DNA from: JAEUOS01 sp964470865
GTDB lineage: Bacteria; Pseudomonadota; Gammaproteobacteria; Burkholderiales; JAEUOS01
Reading direction: 5' to 3'
Assembly: GCA_964470865.1 (NCBI GenBank)
Contig: CAYYFR010000025.1
Location: forward strand, 1-44,036
DNA: 44,036 nt
In this document: positions 1-7,114 of the stretch, piece by piece
Layout of the letters: every line of letters starts with the position of its first letter
Numbering within the stretch: position 1 is the stretch's first letter
Notes under the pieces: generated by a model
The model's input: the letters and a program-made list of their open reading frames with translations, nothing else
Database searches by the model: none
What the model was told of the DNA's origin: nothing
Translations under genes and position numbers: made by a program

Positions 1-441
1 GCCATGATCATGATGTACGGCACCCTGTTCATGATGGCCGGCGCCTACACCCTGTCGAAAAACGGCCATGTGCGTGGCGACGTGTTGTACGGGTTTTTCC
101 GCCCGCGCACCCAGGCCACGCTCGACCTGATCCTCTATTTCGTGTTTTTCATTCCGGGTGTGATCGCGCTGACCTACGCCGGCTACGACTATGCGGCCGA
201 TTCCTGGCGCATCAACGAGCATTCCAACATCACCGCCGACGGTCCGCCGGTGTATCCGTTCAAGAGCGTGATACCTCTGGCCGGGTTTTTCCTGCTGGCG
301 CAGGGTATCGTGGAAATCGTACGTTGCATCATCTGCATTCGCCGGGGCGCCTGGCCCTCGCGCGAGCAGGACGTCGAAGAGGTCGATGTCGACAAGCTCA
401 AGAAGATGGTGCACCAGGATGACGTGCAGGTGGCCAAATGA
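1..441 (+). CDS. TRAP transporter small permease (DctQ family), 5' truncated
   Basis: The reading frame is open at the first base, so the true start lies upstream of the window; 146 residues are visible. Hydrophobic segments are seen around LFMMAGAYTL, LILYFVFFIPGVIALTYAGY and VIPLAGFFLLAQGIVEIV, as in the four-helix DctQ subunit of tripartite ATP-independent periplasmic transporters. The C-terminal tail is charged (SREQDVEEVDVDKLKK) and cytoplasmic in type. The stop overlaps the start of the large permease (ATGA at 438-441), the usual translationally coupled DctQ-DctM pair. The gene order and the style of the pair suggest the mannitol/chloroaromatic-type TRAP subgroup; this is inference. The periplasmic DctP subunit is not in the window after dctM and probably lies upstream. 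The substrate cannot be told, but an organic acid is likely. Confidence 0.88.
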   Translation, partial: AMIMMYGTLFMMAGAYTLSKNGHVRGDVLYGFFRPRTQATLDLILYFVFFIPGVIALTYAGYDYAADSWRINEHSNITADGPPVYPFKSVIPLAGFFLLAQGIVEIVRCIICIRRGAWPSREQDVEEVDVDKLKKMVHQDDVQVAK

Positions 442-2570
442 AGATCCGTCGCGAGCTCTGGTTCGGCTTTTCGCTGATGGCGATCATCGTCATCACCACA
501 TTGATCTTCACGCCCTGGGGCAACATGAACAACGGCCATCTCGGCATGTTGATGTTGTCGCTGGTGGTGGTGGCCATCATGCTGGGCTTTCCCACCGCCT
601 TTACGCTGATGGGCATGGGCGTGTTTTTCGGGTGGCTCAACTACCGCTCGGTCGATCCCGATACCGCCACGCGTCATGTGCTCGACCTGATGGTGCAGCG
701 CGCCTACGCGGTGATGAGCAACGACGTGCTGATCGCCATTCCCCTGTTCGTGTTCATGGGCTATCTGGTCGAGCGCGCCGCCTTGATCGACAAGCTCTTC
801 AAGAGCTTGCACCTGGCGATGGCGCGGGTGCCGGGTTCGCTGGCGGTGGCCACCATCGTCACCTGCGCGATCTTCGCCACCGCCACCGGGATTGTCGGTG
901 CAGTGGTGACCCTGATGGGGCTGCTGGCCTTTCCGGCGATGTTGCGTGCCGGTTACAGCTCCAAGGTGGCGGCCGGCGCGATCACCGCCGGCGGCTGCCT
1001 CGGTATCCTGATTCCGCCCTCGGTGCTGTTGATCGTCTACGGCGCGACCGCCGGTGTTTCGGTGGTGCAACTGTATGCGGGTGCATTTTTTCCCGGCCTG
1101 ATGTTAGCCGGGTTGTATGTGGGTTACATCGTGGTGCTGGCCAAGCTGCGGCCGGACCTGATGCCGCCACTGCCTGAAGCGGAGCGGCGGGTGGCATTGC
1201 CGCCGCTGGCGTTGTCGCTGTCCGCGCATGGACGCAATGCCTTTACCGGATTGCTGCGCGGCACGGGGGCGGCGGGTGTTGCCCGCGGCAAGGCGGCCGG
1301 GCAACTGGTGGTCACCCTGCTGCCGGCACTCGCCATCGCGCTGCTGCTGGCACTGATCTACCAGTCGGCGACGGCACCCTTGGTGGTTGAAGATACTTCC
1401 GGACTGGTGCAAGCCGGCGGAGCCATCGCCGCGGAGGAAAACAAGGGCACGGACAGCGGTGGCCTGCAGGAGCCCAGGGAGGAGGGCACGGGCTTGGCGG
1501 AACCGAAAGAGGAAAGCAGCACCGGGCTGGCGGAGCCTACGGAAGAGGCTGCCAGCCTGGCCGACCCCAAGGCTGCGGACGCGCCCAAGGCGGAGGCGCC
1601 CAAGGCNNNNNNNNNNNNNNNNNNNNNNNNNNNNNNNNNNNNNNNNNNNNNNNNNNNNNNNNNNNNNNNNNNNNNNNNNNNNNNNNNNNNNNNNNNNNNN
1701 NNNNNNGAGGCGCCCAAGGCGGAACCGCAAGTCGCCGCTCCAGCCGGACCACGGCTGGACACGCCGCAATGGCTGATCGGCCTGGCGGCCGCTTGCGTGG
1801 TGCTTCTTGCCGCGCTGTATGCCTGCTGGACCTGGGAACGGCTGGAGATTTTCAAGATGCTGCTGGCGTCGTTCTTTCCGCTGGCAGTGCTGATACTCGC
1901 GGTGCTGGGCTCGATTGTGTTCGGCCTGTCGACACCGACCGAGGCGGCGGCGGTCGGCGCCTTTGGCGGCTGCCTGCTGGCGGGCGCCTATCGTTATGCT
2001 GAGCATCGCAGGCGCCCTGGCACAGCCGTCGGCAGCCCGGTGTGGGCGACGACGAAGGAACTGGGCACCATCGTCAAGGAATCCTCGTTCCTGACCGCCA
2101 AGACCAGTGCAATGGTGTGCTGGCTATTTGTCGGCTCGTCCATCTTTTCGGCTGCATTCGCGCTCCTCGGAGGGCAGGAACTGGTAGAGAAGTGGGTGCT
2201 GTCGCTGGGGCTTACGCCGTTGCAGTTCATGATCCTGGCGCAATTCATCATTTTTATTCTCGGCTGGCCGCTGGAATGGACCGAGATCATCGTCATTTTC
2301 ATGCCGATTTTCATCCCGCTTTTGCCCAAGTTCGGGGTCGATCCACTGTTCTTCGGCTTGTTGGTGGCGTTGAACCTGCAGACAGCGTTCCTCTCGCCAC
2401 CGGTGGCGATGGCGGCGTTTTATCTCAAGGGCGTGGCACCGCCGCACGTGACCTTGAACCAGATATTTGCCGGCATGCTGCCCTTCATGGGAATCCAGAT
2501 CGTGGCGCTGGTACTCCTGTACTTGTTTCCCGATATCGGGCTGTGGCTGCCGCGCACTTTGTACAAATAG
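438..2570 (+). CDS. TRAP transporter large permease (DctM family) with long Ala/Pro/Lys/Glu-rich insert and internal assembly gap
   Basis: This is the large membrane subunit that forms the transport path with DctQ. The N-terminal half (residues 1-250) and C-terminal part (from about 470) carry the many hydrophobic helices of DctM, including the segments LGFPTAFTLMGMGVFFGW, GGCLGILIPPSVLLIVYG, STPTEAAAVGAFGG and FLSPPVAMAAFYLKGV. A usual DctM has about 430 residues; this frame gives about 710. The extra part is at about residues 260-465: two added hydrophobic segments (VVTLLPALAIALLLALIY and WLIGLAAACVVLLAALYACW) flank a charged linker (about 317-440) made of imperfect repeats of the type TGLAEPKEESS, then APKAE pentapeptides. 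A 100-N gap (1607-1706) falls inside the pentapeptide repeats, so the linker length is unknown; both flanks are in the same frame. It overlaps dctQ by 4 bp. Confidence 0.88.
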   Translation: MKIRRELWFGFSLMAIIVITTLIFTPWGNMNNGHLGMLMLSLVVVAIMLGFPTAFTLMGMGVFFGWLNYRSVDPDTATRHVLDLMVQRAYAVMSNDVLIAIPLFVFMGYLVERAALIDKLFKSLHLAMARVPGSLAVATIVTCAIFATATGIVGAVVTLMGLLAFPAMLRAGYSSKVAAGAITAGGCLGILIPPSVLLIVYGATAGVSVVQLYAGAFFPGLMLAGLYVGYIVVLAKLRPDLMPPLPEAERRVALPPLALSLSAHGRNAFTGLLRGTGAAGVARGKAAGQLVVTLLPALAIALLLALIYQSATAPLVVEDTSGLVQAGGAIAAEENKGTDSGGLQEPREEGTGLAEPKEESSTGLAEPTEEAASLADPKAADAPKAEAPKXXXXXXXXXXXXXXXXXXXXXXXXXXXXXXXXXXEAPKAEPQVAAPAGPRLDTPQWLIGLAAACVVLLAALYACWTWERLEIFKMLLASFFPLAVLILAVLGSIVFGLSTPTEAAAVGAFGGCLLAGAYRYAEHRRRPGTAVGSPVWATTKELGTIVKESSFLTAKTSAMVCWLFVGSSIFSAAFALLGGQELVEKWVLSLGLTPLQFMILAQFIIFILGWPLEWTEIIVIFMPIFIPLLPKFGVDPLFFGLLVALNLQTAFLSPPVAMAAFYLKGVAPPHVTLNQIFAGMLPFMGIQIVALVLLYLFPDIGLWLPRTLYK
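1577..1728 (+). repeat. 15-bp coding tandem repeat (APKAE) interrupted by 100-N assembly gap
   Basis: The unit GCGCCCAAGGCGGAG encodes Ala-Pro-Lys-Ala-Glu. Copies stand on both sides of the N run, and the 14-mer GAGGCGCCCAAGGC occurs immediately before and immediately after it. Short-read assemblers break at such low-complexity tandem repeats, so the run of exactly 100 N is a placeholder and the copy number is unknown. Both flanks are in the same dctM reading frame, so the missing stretch should keep the frame. Confidence 0.8.
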
Positions 2571-2581
2571 GTTTTGGCGAC

Positions 2582-2648
2582 ATGCCGGGGTGCTGCGCAC
2601 CGGGCATGACGCCATAACTCCCCGCGTCGGAGCGTCACTGGCGTGACG
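2582..2648. terminator. Two small hairpins between convergent genes
   Basis: Two inverted repeats fill the 79-bp space between dctM and the convergent GFA-like gene. The first is imperfect (ATGCC and GGTGC at 2582-2593 pairing with GCACC and GGCAT at 2597-2607). The second is perfect: CGTCAC (2633-2638), loop TGGC, GTGACG (2643-2648). No T-run follows on either strand, so these are weak terminator candidates supported mainly by position. Confidence 0.35.
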
Positions 2649-2649
2649 T

Positions 2650-3102
2650 TCAACGCGGCGCGCCGGGTGGCGTTTCTCTGCGGCCGGGGGCCAGCGCTCT
2701 CGGGTCTTGCGGACGTTCCGGGTGTTGCGGCAGGGTGTCGTGAATCTCGTCCCACTGCGCTTTCGAATCGGTGAAAAAGTGGAACAGCGGCCGTTCCTCG
2801 ATCGCTGTGTCGAGGCTGCCCAGACGCAGGCGCAATGCGTTGGGCATGCTGTCGCGCCGGCTATAGAGCGGTGAACCGCAGTGGCGGCAGAACGAACGCG
2901 TCACGCCAATGGGGCCGGCAAAATGCGTCAGAGAATCGGCGCCGGCGAGCAGGCGAAAGCCGGCCTCATCGACAGTGGCGTTGACGCCGTAGGCGGTGCC
3001 GCTGGCCTTGCGGCAACGCTGGCAGTGGCAAATGCCGATCTGGCCAAGCGGGGCGTGGAGTTCATAGCGGATGGTGCCGCACAGGCAGCTGCCTTTGAGC
3101 AT
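2650..3102 (-). CDS. GFA (glutathione-dependent formaldehyde-activating)/CENP-V-like zinc protein
   Basis: A 150-residue protein with the cysteine pattern of the GFA family (PF04828): GSCLCGTIRYE near the N-terminus, CHCQRCRKASG at about residues 25-35, and SFCRHCGSPLYSR at about 70-82. These cysteines bind zinc in known members. The C-terminal tail after WDEIHDTLP is proline- and arginine-rich and probably unstructured. The family name comes from Paracoccus Gfa, but most relatives are not proven to act on formaldehyde and none of the formaldehyde pathway partners is nearby, so only the fold is claimed. It is the last gene of a minus-strand run and converges with dctM. Confidence 0.85.
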   Translation of the reverse strand: MLKGSCLCGTIRYELHAPLGQIGICHCQRCRKASGTAYGVNATVDEAGFRLLAGADSLTHFAGPIGVTRSFCRHCGSPLYSRRDSMPNALRLRLGSLDTAIEERPLFHFFTDSKAQWDEIHDTLPQHPERPQDPRALAPGRRETPPGAPR

Positions 3103-3192
3103 GGTTCGGGTTCCTTGAAAAGGTTCGGGGAAGTCGCGAGGGTACTCAAGCGTCGCGACCGGTGCAACACGCCACTGCGCCGGGTGCGCCGG

Positions 3193-3463
3193 TCAGAGCG
3201 AGGCTGAAAGACCAAGTGCCAGCAACAGCAGCGCCGCCACTACCCGCACATTGAACAAGACGGTGACGATCAGCCAGACCAGGGGATCCTCCTTCCGGCT
3301 TCCTGCTGCGCAGGCGCGCCCAGATGAGAATCATGGTGGCAGGCACTGCGATGATCCCCACCGGCATGGCGCCCAGTGCGACGCAGGAGCCGCCGTCGCG
3401 GGAGCCGAAAATCAGTGCGGCGAAAATCAATGCTTGCACTGCCAGCGGCAGCAGAAAAGCCAA
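3193..3463 (-). pseudogene. Small membrane protein with a one-base frame break
   Basis: Reading starts at a TTG at 3463, six bases after the stop of the iron permease-like gene. It gives two hydrophobic segments (AFLLPLAVQALIFAALIFG and VGIIAVPATMILIWARL), then RSRKPEGG. There the frame goes wrong: the next frame continues as DPLVWLIVTVLF and VVAALLLLALGLSASL with a stop at 3193, clearly a third hydrophobic helix. Removing one G in GGAGGATCC near 3287 joins the two parts to an 89-residue protein with about three membrane helices. I do not recognise the family. The break is either a consensus error or a true frameshift. Its position directly after the iron permease suggests cotranscription. 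Confidence 0.55.
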
Positions 3464-3469
3464 AGATTC

Positions 3470-3880
3470 TCATGGTTCCGGTGTTCCGGTGTCGTCCATG
3501 CCGCGGCTCAATTCGGCCCTGGCCGCCGCAGCGAGCGCCTGATATTTGACGCGGAATGCGTCAAGGTTTTCCTGCTCCAGTTCTTCCAGATCAAGCAGTG
3601 CATTGTGCGCACCTCGGGTGGCGCGGATCAATTCGTCCAGCTTGACCTGGATCGCCTCGGTGTCCCGATTTTGCGTGTTCTGGATCAAGAAAACCATCAG
3701 GAAGGTGATGATGGTGGTGCCGGTGTTGATGACCAGTTGCCAGGTGTCGCTGAAGCCGAACAGTGGCCCGGTGATGATCCACACGACGATGACGCCCACG
3801 GCCAAGGTAAAGACCCTGGGGCGGCCGCAGAAATGCGCCGTGCGTTTGGCAAATTGCGAGTACCAGGATGTGCTGCTCAT
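3470..3880 (-). CDS. Low-affinity iron permease family membrane protein
   Basis: A 136-residue protein matching the small bacterial members of the low-affinity iron permease family (PF04120). It begins with an amphipathic stretch (FAKRTAHFCGRPRVF), followed by two helices, VFTLAVGVIVVWIITGPLFG and LVINTGTTIITFLMVFLIQ, then the typical NTQNRDTEAIQVKLDELIR segment and a charged helical tail. The family was named after yeast Fet4, but the bacterial short forms have no proven iron transport, so the function is open. It stands in a minus-strand run behind proA. Confidence 0.85.
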   Translation of the reverse strand: MSSTSWYSQFAKRTAHFCGRPRVFTLAVGVIVVWIITGPLFGFSDTWQLVINTGTTIITFLMVFLIQNTQNRDTEAIQVKLDELIRATRGAHNALLDLEELEQENLDAFRVKYQALAAAARAELSRGMDDTGTPEP

Positions 3881-3947
3881 GCGCGACCTCGTTTCGGGTT
3901 GAATTCTCGCGCCGGGTTGCGCGCTGGAGCGGCTGCGCCACGGTCCG

Positions 3948-4218
3948 TCAGCGTGCCGGTTGCAGCAGAAAGGCGGCGCGGAGGCGCTGCAATTCGGCCA
4001 GCAGCGCCGTCACGCCGCCGGTTCTCGACAGCGGCGCGAAACCGCGATCATGACTGCGGAAAAGCGTGTCGGCACTGAAATGGCTTGCGGCGGCATCTGC
4101 GGATGCGCAACGTCGCGCCGCTCGGCTTCATCATCGCCTGCCACGACGCACCCTGCGCCACGGCGGCGCTGGCGCCTACGACACATGCCGGCGCGACAAA
4201 TGCGGTTTTCTTTCGCAT
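3948..4218 (-). pseudogene. Small secreted protein of unknown family, frame broken
   Basis: An ATG at 4218 starts a signal-peptide-like sequence (MRKKTAFVAPACVVGASAAV, then AQ). The frame continues as QGASWQAMMKPSGATLR and then loses sense. The next frame reads ASADAAASHFSADTLF and then RSHDRGFAPLSRTGGVTALL up to a TGA at 3948, with the same high third-position GC as neighbouring genes. The simplest reading is one protein of about 89 residues broken by a single extra base around 4090-4110. It lies 26 bp after proA on the same strand. I do not recognise the family. The tail could instead be non-coding; support is codon bias and signal peptide only. Confidence 0.4.
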
Positions 4219-4244
4219 GCTGCCTCCCCAAGTCCGACAGGCTG

Positions 4245-5525
4245 CTACGCGCGTCCCTGCCCGTTTCCCAACACCACCCATTTCACGCTGGTCAAGCCTT
4301 CAAGCCCCACCGGGCCGCGCGCGTGCAGCTTGTCGTTGGAAATGCCGATCTCGGCGCCCAGGCCGTATTCGAAGCCGTCGGCGAAACGGGTGGAGGCGTT
4401 GACCATTACCGAGGCCGAATCGACTTCGCGCAGGAAGCGCATGGCGTTGCCGTGATGCGCGGTGACGATCGCGTCGGTGTGCCGCGAGCCGTAGCGTTCG
4501 ATGTGGTCCATCGCCTGGTCGAGGTCGTCGACGACTCTCACCGAGAGGATCGGCGCCAGATATTCGGTGGACCAATCCGCTTCGCTGGCGGGTTGCATGC
4601 TCGGGACGAGTTGCATCGCGGCGGCGTCGCCGCGCAGTTCCACGCCCTTGGCGGTGTAGATCGCCGCCAGCCGCGGCAGCACCGCCGGCGCGATGGCGGC
4701 GTGCACCAGCAGGGTTTCCATGGTGTTGCAGGTGCCGTAGCGCTGCGTCTTGGCGTTGTCGGCGATAGCCACCGCCATCTCGATGTCCGCATGCGCATCG
4801 ATGTACACATGGCAAATGCCGTCCAGGTGCTTGATCATCGGAATCCTCGATTCGCGCATCAGGCGTTCGATCAGGCCGCGGCCGCCGCGCGGGACGATGA
4901 TGTCGACATATTCGGTCATGGTGATCAGCTCGCCCACCGCGGCGCGGTCGGCGCTTGCAACCACCTGCACCGCGTCGGCCGGCAGGCCGGCGGCGGCCAG
5001 TCCGGCGCGCACGCATTCGGCGATCGCGCGATTCGAATGCAGGGCTTCGGAGCCGCCGCGCAAAATGCAGGCGTTGCCGGACTTGATGCACAGCCCGGCG
5101 GCGTCTGCGGTGACGTTGGGGCGCGATTCATAGATGATGCCGATCACGCCCAGCGGCACACGCATCCTGCCCACCTGGATGCCGCTGGGGCGGAACTTGA
5201 GCTCGATTAACTCGCCCACCGGGTCGGGCAGTTCGGCGATCTGTTCCAGGCCCTGTGCCATGGTTTCCAGCGCCTGGTCCGACAGGCGCAAACGATCCAG
5301 CATGGCGCCATCGAGCCCCTTGGCGCGGCCGGCGTCGAGGTCGCGCGAGTTCTCGGCTTGCAGGCGTGCGCCCTCGCTGCGCAGCGCCTGCGCAATGGCC
5401 ATCAGCGCGGCATTGCGGGCCGCCGTGGGGGCCCGCGCCATGGCGCGCGCGGCGAAGCGTGCGGCGCGGCCCATGTCGCGCATCATGGACGCGATCTCGC
5501 TTGCAGGTTTGAGGACGGCGCTCAT
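4245..5525 (-). CDS. proA: Gamma-glutamyl phosphate reductase
   Basis: ProA reduces gamma-glutamyl phosphate with NADPH to glutamate semialdehyde, the second step of proline synthesis, in the cytoplasm. The 426-residue product has the usual length and shows the catalytic cysteine motif (YGTCNTMETLLVH), the segment VGRMRVPLGVIGIIYESRPN, GNACILRGGSEA and the C-terminal HARGPVGLEGLTSVKW. The start at 5525 (MSAVLKPASEIASMMRDMG) is chosen over an upstream ATG at 5618 because homologues begin here and the upstream stretch overlaps the end of holA without family similarity. It follows holA by 50 bp on the same strand. The partner proB is not in the window. Confidence 0.96.
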   Translation of the reverse strand: MSAVLKPASEIASMMRDMGRAARFAARAMARAPTAARNAALMAIAQALRSEGARLQAENSRDLDAGRAKGLDGAMLDRLRLSDQALETMAQGLEQIAELPDPVGELIELKFRPSGIQVGRMRVPLGVIGIIYESRPNVTADAAGLCIKSGNACILRGGSEALHSNRAIAECVRAGLAAAGLPADAVQVVASADRAAVGELITMTEYVDIIVPRGGRGLIERLMRESRIPMIKHLDGICHVYIDAHADIEMAVAIADNAKTQRYGTCNTMETLLVHAAIAPAVLPRLAAIYTAKGVELRGDAAAMQLVPSMQPASEADWSTEYLAPILSVRVVDDLDQAMDHIERYGSRHTDAIVTAHHGNAMRFLREVDSASVMVNASTRFADGFEYGLGAEIGISNDKLHARGPVGLEGLTSVKWVVLGNGQGRA

Positions 5526-5575
5526 CGGACTGATTCTAGGTGAAAACGCCGCCGCAGCGCGGCGTGGCGAAGGGA

Positions 5576-6553
5576 TCAGGCCGCCAGGCGCGCCCCGAGC
5601 CGGTAAAACTCTTCCCACACGTCGTCCGACAATTCACGCGGACGCAATCCCTTGATCAGGCGGTCGATGGCGGCAGCGTGCTTGAGCGCCTCGCCGATCC
5701 TGCGCGGGCTGATGGCGCGCGCGCGGCGCTCGTAGGCGGGCAGGCGCGGCCCCTTGTTGAACACTCTTTCGCCGCGCCTGATCCTGGCCAGCGCGCGCAC
5801 GTCGTCGGCCATCGCCCACAGGATCAGCGGCGGCGCCTCGCCCTCGCCCTTCAAACCGTCGAGCATGCGCCGCAGGCGCAGCAGATCGCCCGTAAGCCAG
5901 GCCTCGGACAACTTGAACACATCGTAACGCGCCACGTTGAGCACCGCTTCACGCACCATTTCGAGCGACAGCAGGCCGGGTGGATGGAGGAGAGCCAGCT
6001 TTTGCAGCTCCTGATGCGCGGCCAGCAGGTTGCCCTCGACCTTGTGGGCGATGAATTCAAGGGTCTCGCGGTCGGCACTCTGCTGTTGCCGGGCCAGGCG
6101 CTCGCCCAGCCAGCCCGGCAGGGCCGGGGCATCGATGGCGCGCGATTCCACCAGCACGCCGGCGTCGGCCAGGCTTTTGCACCAGACGGTCTTGAGCGTG
6201 CTCCAGTCGCCCGGGAAGGTGATCAGGAGCGCGGCATCGGCATGCGCCAAGCGCGCCAGGTCCGCCAGCGCCTCTGCGCCCTCGCGGCCGGGCTTGCCGC
6301 CGGGAATGCGCAAGTCGATCAGCACGCGATCGCCGAACAGCGACATGCCCGCAAGCTCGCTCTTTGGCCCGGCCCAGTCGAAATGCTGGGTCACCGAAAA
6401 CACCTTGCGATCGGTGAAGCCACGCGCACGCGCGGCGGCACGGATGGCGTCGGCCGCTTCCAGGGCGCGCAGCGACTCCTCGCCGGTGACCGCGTACAGG
6501 GGCGCGAAGCCCTTGGCGAGTTGCGCCGGCAATTGCTCGGGTGTCAGGTGCAT
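5576..6553 (-). CDS. holA: DNA polymerase III subunit delta
   Basis: HolA is the clamp-loader subunit that opens the beta sliding clamp. The 325-residue protein begins MHLTPEQLPAQL with the family-typical PLYAVTGEESL at about residues 17-27, followed by AADAIRAAARARGFTDR and VFSVTQHFDW. The C-terminal part LIKGLRPRELSDDVWEEF corresponds to the collar domain end. It follows lptE by 25 bp in the conserved leuS-lptE-holA order of beta- and gammaproteobacteria. The start is the only good ATG near the lptE stop. Confidence 0.95.
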   Translation of the reverse strand: MHLTPEQLPAQLAKGFAPLYAVTGEESLRALEAADAIRAAARARGFTDRKVFSVTQHFDWAGPKSELAGMSLFGDRVLIDLRIPGGKPGREGAEALADLARLAHADAALLITFPGDWSTLKTVWCKSLADAGVLVESRAIDAPALPGWLGERLARQQQSADRETLEFIAHKVEGNLLAAHQELQKLALLHPPGLLSLEMVREAVLNVARYDVFKLSEAWLTGDLLRLRRMLDGLKGEGEAPPLILWAMADDVRALARIRRGERVFNKGPRLPAYERRARAISPRRIGEALKHAAAIDRLIKGLRPRELSDDVWEEFYRLGARLAA

Positions 6554-6578
6554 GCGGCGGGTGACACGCGCAGGGCGC

Positions 6579-7100
6579 CTACTTGTCGCGCTTCAGGGGT
6601 TGCGCGGCTGCGATGCGGCGCAGTATCTGTTGCACCATGTCGGATTGCATGTCGCGGTAGATCAGGGCTTCCTCGGTTTCCTTGGCCAGCACCTGATTGT
6701 CGTTGAACGGAAAGTCGCGTTCGATCAGCAGCAGCACCGGTTCGACCAGGTCGCGCCCCTGGCGATCGGCGACACGGAAGTCGAAGTTGTAGCGCAGCCG
6801 AAACTCGCGCACCCGCCCCGAACTCGATAGCGAGAGGATGGTCTTGCCGCGCAGTTCGCGCAAAGGCGTGAGAACGGCTTCGGCCTCTTCGCGGCGCGCC
6901 ACGATGCGGGTCTTGGTGCCGGCGCGCAGGGTGCGCTTTAGCTCGGCGCCCAGCGGGTTGCTGTCGGGCAGGTCGACAAACAGGGTCTCGTAGGGTAATT
7001 CGGCGCTGCCGCGCAATTGAAAACCGCAGCCGGCCAGCAGCAACAGCGCGCCTGCCAGAGTGGCTGCGACCAGGCGCGGCGAAATTTTCGGGGTGACCAT
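6579..7100 (-). CDS. lptE: LPS-assembly lipoprotein LptE
   Basis: LptE plugs the LptD barrel in the outer membrane and helps insert lipopolysaccharide. The start at 7100 gives 173 residues with a lipoprotein signal: positively charged N-terminus, LVAATLAGALLLLAGC, with the lipidated cysteine at about residue 25. The mature part begins GFQLRGSAELPYETLF, the family hallmark, and continues with VLTPLRELRGKTILSLSS and FRLRYNFDFRV. It lies 14 bp downstream of leuS and 25 bp upstream of holA, the conserved order. Confidence 0.95.
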   Translation of the reverse strand: MVTPKISPRLVAATLAGALLLLAGCGFQLRGSAELPYETLFVDLPDSNPLGAELKRTLRAGTKTRIVARREEAEAVLTPLRELRGKTILSLSSSGRVREFRLRYNFDFRVADRQGRDLVEPVLLLIERDFPFNDNQVLAKETEEALIYRDMQSDMVQQILRRIAAAQPLKRDK

Positions 7101-7114
7101 GGGCTGCGGCCTTG

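Noticed and set aside
3960..5210. Long plus-strand frame opposite proA
   Set aside because: It is antisense to a highly conserved enzyme, rich in His, Arg and Gly as expected from GC-rich shadows, and has no family match.
4245..5618. Longer proA starting at 5618
   Set aside because: The 31 extra residues overlap the holA end and have no family match; homologues begin at the Met at 5525.
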